Assembly: GCA_041623895.1 (NCBI GenBank)
Contig: JBFJVZ010000091.1
Location: 1 to 19,838, forward strand
Length of the DNA stretch: 19,838 bases
From: JBFJVZ01 sp041623895
Lineage (GTDB): Bacteria; Planctomycetota; Planctomycetia; Pirellulales; Pirellulaceae
Direction: 5' to 3'
Part shown: positions 16,099 to 19,838 of the stretch, in pieces
How the letters are laid out: every line of letters begins with the position of its first letter
Numbering within the stretch: position 1 is the first letter of the stretch
Notes under the pieces: model-generated
The model's input: the letters and a program-made list of their open reading frames with translations, nothing else
The model's database searches: none
What the model was told of the DNA's origin: nothing
Position numbers and translations under genes: made by a program

Positions 16099-17106
16099 TC
16101 ATGTCGGCAAAAACCTGACCGGCTTCTTCAGTCGTGATGATGCTTCCGCAGCTTCCATGGCGGCGACTGCGTGGGCGGCTTCGCTGGGTGTGATCACCGT
16201 CGGTTTTTGTCCCCTGCGAATACAGTGGGCAAAGTAATCAAGCTCCAAAGCGAGCGCGCCGATTTGACGTCCGTGCTGGATCGGCCAATAAACCGTATCG
16301 GGCATCTTGATACCGTCCTCGTCCAGGATGGTCAGTCCCGTGTTAGCACAATCGATCGTCAGCTTGCCTTTGCTGCCGATGACTTCCATGGTGGCATCGA
16401 TGGTGGTCGCTGTGTTTTCCGGCAAACACCATACGGTTTCGACGACTCCGATGCAGTCATCAGCGAAATGCAGCATTGCCCAGCCAAGATCGGGATACTT
16501 GTATTCGTGGACACGTATCTGGCGTCCATAGATCTCGGTTGGTTGGCTTCCGGTAAACCACATCATCAGATCGGCGTCGTGCACGCCATCGCCCATCAGC
16601 GGCGAAATTTTATCCAGGCGAAGGCTGCCGGGTGCCTGTGGCAAATTCCGCCTCGCGTGCATCGACACGATCCGCCCGATTCGACCCTGCCGGATCGCTT
16701 CCCTGGCAAGCGTCACCCGGGGGTCGAAACGGCAGACATGTCCGACCATCAAATAGCCTGCTGCAGATTCCGCGGCGGCGATCAGGTCAAAACATTGACT
16801 TGCGGTTGCTGCCATCGGCTTCTCCAACAGCACATGCTTGCCACTTGCCAAGGCAGCTTTGGCGATTTCGTGATGATTCTGCCAGTGTGTCGTGATGCTG
16901 ACCGCATCGATACCGGGATCCGACAGTACGTCGTGGTAATCCGCCACTGTTGCGTCGATCATCAATTCCCTGGCAACCTCGGCAACCCGCGTCTGGTTAC
17001 GTGAACACAACACGGCAAGCTGACTGCCAGGAAGTGATGAAAGGACGCGCGCATGGACGGCGCCAAATCTGCCGATGCCAATGACTGCCCAACGAACGAT
17101 GTCCAT
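16099..17106 (-). CDS. Gfo/Idh/MocA-family oxidoreductase
   Basis: A 335-residue NAD(P)-dependent oxidoreductase of the Gfo/Idh/MocA family, of typical family length. The Rossmann fold starts with VIGIGRFGAVHARVL (8-22, GxGxxG at 10-15). The conserved EKP is at 95-97, and the catalytic region reads GDGVHDAD (172-179), where His176 is expected to act as the general acid/base. The C-terminal beta-sheet domain contains MEVIGSKGKLTID. Such enzymes oxidise or reduce a sugar, inositol or sugar-acid carbon with a nicotinamide cofactor. The specific substrate cannot be read from sequence. An AGG six bases upstream of the ATG supports the start at 17106. It diverges from the sodium:solute symporter, which could bring in its substrate. 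No signal peptide, so cytoplasmic. Confidence 0.93.
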   Translation of the reverse strand: MDIVRWAVIGIGRFGAVHARVLSSLPGSQLAVLCSRNQTRVAEVARELMIDATVADYHDVLSDPGIDAVSITTHWQNHHEIAKAALASGKHVLLEKPMAATASQCFDLIAAAESAAGYLMVGHVCRFDPRVTLAREAIRQGRIGRIVSMHARRNLPQAPGSLRLDKISPLMGDGVHDADLMMWFTGSQPTEIYGRQIRVHEYKYPDLGWAMLHFADDCIGVVETVWCLPENTATTIDATMEVIGSKGKLTIDCANTGLTILDEDGIKMPDTVYWPIQHGRQIGALALELDYFAHCIRRGQKPTVITPSEAAHAVAAMEAAEASSRLKKPVRFLPT

Positions 17107-17154
17107 GAGATACCTGGCGAAAGATGGAATTCAGGCAGCATAACCGATTCGCGA

Positions 17155-17491
17155 GTCGTCGTTCTCCGCGAACGAACGCATGATCTTCCTGTTCGTTTGC
17201 GGAGAGGCTGTGAATTTATTGGTCCATCCCGGTTTTTGTGGGCCCCAATTAATTCTTACTTCGTCCTTCGACATTCCTTGTTCGATATTGGACGTTCTTT
17301 CATGCCGCCATGAAAACCGCAGAACATCGAACAAGAAATGTCGAATGAAAAAGTCAAAATCCGGTTTTACCGACACCGGCCACACCAGACCATGATGGAC
17401 CAATTTATTCGCCAGCATGGAAAGTACGTCGTCGTTTGCCCCCCAAACGAACGCGTAAGAAAATGTTCGTTCGCGGAGAGCAAACGACGAC
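17155..17491. repeat. Nested inverted repeat between Gfo/Idh and symporter genes
   Basis: A mosaic palindrome centred near 17306. Innermost is TTTCATG-CCGC-CATGAAA (17298-17315). Around it, 17267-17286 and 17326-17345 match as inverted repeats at 19 of 20 positions (TTCGACATTCCTTGTTCGAT). Further out, GAATTTATTGGTCCAT (17212-17227) reappears inverted near 17392-17408 with two or three changes. Outermost are two hairpins. One is 17164-17177 pairing with 17191-17204 (one G-T mismatch). The other is 17428-17438 pairing perfectly with 17481-17491 (GTCGTCGTTTG). The whole fills most of the gap between divergent genes, so their promoters must lie in it or at its edges. No transposase is present. 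Confidence 0.8.
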
Positions 17492-17590
17492 CATTCGAAT
17501 TCTCCCCGGGCCATTCCCAGCGGAGCGGGCAAGTCGGTTACGATACTGCCAAACCAGACCGCCGCGACGCTGCCCGTGCGAGGAACTTTG

Positions 17591-19729
17591 ATGACTTGGA
17601 TCGACTACGCCGTTCTGCTGATCTACTTCGTCACCATGATTGCCATCGGTTTGTGGGCGATGAAGCGTGTCAAGGATCAGGAAGATTACTTCATGGGGGG
17701 CCGCGGCTTTGGAAAACTTTTGCAGACGTTTGCGGCGTTTGGTGCCGGCACCGGCGCGCACGAACCTGTGCAAGTCGGCCGCACCTGCTGGACCAGCGGC
17801 CTGAGCGGTGTCTGGTCGGCCCTGATGTGGTTGTTCGTGACGCCCGTCTACTGGATCACGGCGGTTTGGTATCGGCGGATGCGGCACTTGACGCTCGGCG
17901 ATTGGTTTGTCGAACGTTACGAATCGAAAGGATTGGGCGCCGCCTATTCGGTGTTCGCGATTCTGTTTTATATGTTCTATCTGTCGACCATGTTGTCGGC
18001 CATCGCCAAGTTCGCTGTGCCGTTGATGGGCATTGATCAGGTCGGTGGTGTCGACTTGAAGTACGTGCTAATCCCAGGCCTGGCGGGGATTGTGATTGTC
18101 TACGGAGTGCTTGGAGGTTTGACGGCCGCCTATTGGACCGACTTGATTCAAGGCGTTTTCATTATTCTGCTAAGTGTGTTGCTGATCCCGTTTGGTTTGT
18201 GGGCGCTGGTGAAAAACTTTGGTGATCCCACCAGCCAGGGTTTCATGGATGGCTTCACGATCTTGCATGAGCGCATCTCAGGTGACTTCTTTAGTTTGTT
18301 CACGGGACCGGCGGCCGGCGAGTTTCCGCCCCAGTACATTGTTTCGCTGACCATTCTGGGTCTGGTTGGGATTGTGGTTCAACCGCACTTCATCGCCACG
18401 GGTGGCGGGTCGGCCAAGAGCGAGAATGAAGCCCGCATCGGATTGGTTGTGGGAAACTTTTTGAAACGGTTGTGCACGGTGGGCTGGGCGCTGACCGCAT
18501 TGATCGCGTTAGCTTTGCTGGCCGGCAGCGCGGAAATCGCCACCGACCCCGATTTGGTTTGGGGCGTTGCGGCGCGAGAAATTCTTGGTCCTTTAAATCT
18601 GGGACTTGTCGGCCTGATGTTGGCCTGTCTGATGGCGGCCATGATGAGTTCCGCGGACACCTACATGATTGTCAGTTCGGCACTGATCACGCGAAACATT
18701 TACGCAGCCTACATCAACCCCCAGGCGTCGGAGACGCAAAGCGTCAAAGTTGCCCGTATGACCGGATTGGCGATCATCGTAGGTGCGTCCGTTGTCGCGA
18801 TCACGATGGCCGATGTGTTTGCTCAATTTACGCTGGCCCTTGAATTGCCAATCCTGTTCGCCGCACCGTTTTGGATCGGCATGTATTGGCGACGCGCCAA
18901 CCGGACGGCGGTCTGGATCACGATTGCTTTTTCGACAATCTTCTTTTTTGCTCTGCCAATTGCTGTGCCGCAGGTCTTTCCCGGAATGCAAACCGATCCA
19001 CAGTGGACGACGACCACGAACCTGGTCACCAAAACAATTCGCCGGAAGGCCACAGCGGCTGATGTGGCCCGGCACGAGGCCTGGGTCGAGGCCACCAAAC
19101 AGGCAAACGGCGACAAAGACTTGCTGAAAAAGATTGGGCCGGAGCCGCCGGATTGTGCTGAGGGCGATCAAATTGATGTCGTCTTGAAGTCTGGCGGTGA
19201 ATCGATTTTTTGGAGTCGCGGTGTTTCACCGATTGGTGTCGAACAATTGGAGGATCTAGGCCAGACAACGGAGGGCAATGTCAAAATCGTGAGCAAACGA
19301 CGGACCGGAGATTTGCAAGGCAACGGTCTCTTCAAGGTTGATTTTTTGCTCTACCAGTTCATCGGATACGACCTGGCCAACGCCTCGAAAGCGACGTTAC
19401 AAACTCTGCGACTGCCGACCCGCGTCTTGTTGCCATTTTTTGTCTTGATCATTGTCAGCTACCTGACGCCGCGAAATAGCAAGGATGCGCTCGACCGCTA
19501 CTATGTCAAAATGAAAACCGAAGTGGATCCCGATCACGATGTTGATCGACAGAATCTGGAACAGTCGTACCGCGATCCGTCACGCTTTGAGGATCAACGA
19601 TTGTTCCCGGGCACGGACATCGAAGCGCTCAAGCCGCGAACTTCCGACGTCGTCGGTTTTCTGATTTCCGTGGCGGTCTGTTTTGTCGTGATCGGGATCT
19701 TAGTGTGGTTAGCCGGCATCGGCGGATAG
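17591..19729 (+). CDS. Sodium:solute symporter (SSS family)
   Basis: An integral membrane transporter of the sodium:solute symporter family, 712 residues from the ATG at 17591. That ATG is preferred over an in-frame GTG at 17576 because AGGA lies six bases before it. Helices begin at residue 5 (YAVLLIYFVTMIAIGLW). Family features include EDYFMGGRG (31-39), the GGLTAAYWTDLIQG segment (175-188), and SSADTYMIVSSALITRNIY (353-371), which corresponds to the Na2-site helix. About 12-13 membrane spans are predictable by eye, the last at about 686-708. Two features are longer than usual: a soluble insert of about 120 residues (465-590) between late helices, and a charged segment (about 628-684) before the final helix. 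It probably imports a sugar-like or organic-acid solute with Na+. It diverges from a Gfo/Idh/MocA gene that may process the cargo (inference). Confidence 0.92.
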   Translation: MTWIDYAVLLIYFVTMIAIGLWAMKRVKDQEDYFMGGRGFGKLLQTFAAFGAGTGAHEPVQVGRTCWTSGLSGVWSALMWLFVTPVYWITAVWYRRMRHLTLGDWFVERYESKGLGAAYSVFAILFYMFYLSTMLSAIAKFAVPLMGIDQVGGVDLKYVLIPGLAGIVIVYGVLGGLTAAYWTDLIQGVFIILLSVLLIPFGLWALVKNFGDPTSQGFMDGFTILHERISGDFFSLFTGPAAGEFPPQYIVSLTILGLVGIVVQPHFIATGGGSAKSENEARIGLVVGNFLKRLCTVGWALTALIALALLAGSAEIATDPDLVWGVAAREILGPLNLGLVGLMLACLMAAMMSSADTYMIVSSALITRNIYAAYINPQASETQSVKVARMTGLAIIVGASVVAITMADVFAQFTLALELPILFAAPFWIGMYWRRANRTAVWITIAFSTIFFFALPIAVPQVFPGMQTDPQWTTTTNLVTKTIRRKATAADVARHEAWVEATKQANGDKDLLKKIGPEPPDCAEGDQIDVVLKSGGESIFWSRGVSPIGVEQLEDLGQTTEGNVKIVSKRRTGDLQGNGLFKVDFLLYQFIGYDLANASKATLQTLRLPTRVLLPFFVLIIVSYLTPRNSKDALDRYYVKMKTEVDPDHDVDRQNLEQSYRDPSRFEDQRLFPGTDIEALKPRTSDVVGFLISVAVCFVVIGILVWLAGIGG

Positions 19730-19758
19730 TCGGCGGCGGACAGGCTGCGAAATAAATA

Positions 19759-19838
19759 GTCGTCGTTTGCTCCGCAAACGAACGGGAAGACAAAACGCTC
19801 GTTCGCGGAGAGGCTGTGAATTTATTGTCGTCCGACGC
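19759..19838. repeat. Additional copy of the outer hairpin repeat, cut by window edge
   Basis: This copy begins GTCGTCGTTTGCTCCGC and contains arms CTCCGCAAACGAACG and CGCTCGTTCGCGGAG that pair at 13 of 15 positions, with the two mismatches being G-T compatible. The 22-nt block at 19805-19826 is identical to 17199-17220. It is in the same orientation as the left outer arm of the nested repeat at 17155-17491. It lies 29 nt after the symporter stop codon and could act as a 3' stem or terminator. It continues to, and probably past, the window end. Confidence 0.8.

Noticed and set aside
16171..17004. 277-codon plus-strand open frame antisense to the Gfo/Idh/MocA gene
   Set aside because: It is a shadow of a well-supported oxidoreductase gene, with no motif of its own.
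17131..17532. 133-codon minus-strand frame, and similar plus-strand frames reading RHSLFDI-like text
   Set aside because: They translate the palindromic repeat itself. Such repeat-encoded text is a typical source of false genes.
17500..17590. Sigma-70-like promoter hexamers before the symporter
   Set aside because: Only loose matches were seen, and none had a convincing -35/-10 pair with proper spacing.
17338..18036. 232-codon plus-strand frame overlapping the symporter start
   Set aside because: It begins in the repeat and continues out of frame across the symporter helices. The symporter frame has the real family motifs.
17155..19838. Possible CRISPR-like repeats
   Set aside because: Only three diverged units, separated by a gene and by unequal spacing, in mixed orientations and with internal palindromes. 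There is no spacer array and no cas genes.

Overview
The window reads as a chromosome segment from a planctomycete, most likely of the Pirellula/Rhodopirellula type. The evidence is a set of protein families almost confined to the PVC group: a DUF1549/DUF1553 protein with planctomycete cytochrome c motifs, a DUF1501 protein with a Tat signal, a Pirellula/Verrucomicrobium-type heme-binding dehydrogenase, and sulfatases. Several families of intergenic palindromic repeats fit the same picture. No tRNA, rRNA, CRISPR array or transposase gene was seen.

Left half (317-10441, all minus strand): a four-gene cluster that looks like one operon, read from about 10440 down to 317. Its order is a DUF1549/DUF1553 multi-domain cytochrome protein, a DUF1501 Tat-exported protein 3 nt downstream, a 1458-residue fusion of a complete sulfatase with a PVC-type dehydrogenase, HEAT-like repeats and a CxxCH cytochrome domain, and a second, smaller sulfatase homologue. 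The first sulfatase has a canonical CTPSR formylglycine site. The second has CTVSR and has also lost the His of GKWH and the Lys before the EGG motif, so it may be a pseudo-enzyme. All four products appear to be exported. The cluster plausibly acts on sulfated polysaccharide or another sulfated substrate and couples this to c-type heme electron transfer. That coupling is inference.

Middle: the 377-bp gap between the minus-strand operon and the divergent plus-strand genes holds a candidate 52-residue cysteine-rich (zinc-ribbon-like) protein on the minus strand (10631-10789). The plus-strand genes are a secreted AsmA/TamB-like protein (10819-13701), an outer-membrane polysaccharide export (Poly_export/SLBB) lipoprotein with an unusual cysteine cluster (13852-14919), and a threonine/serine dehydratase-like PLP enzyme that starts 3 nt after it (14923-15939).

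Right part: a Gfo/Idh/MocA oxidoreductase on the minus strand (16099-17106) diverges from a sodium:solute symporter on the plus strand (17591-19729), a plausible uptake-and-oxidation pair for a sugar-like compound. The 480-bp gap between them is mostly a nested inverted repeat. A further copy of its outer unit lies just after the symporter and runs to the window edge. Two other palindromic repeat families lie at 1704-1772, inside the sulfatase operon, and at 15958-16035, between convergent genes.
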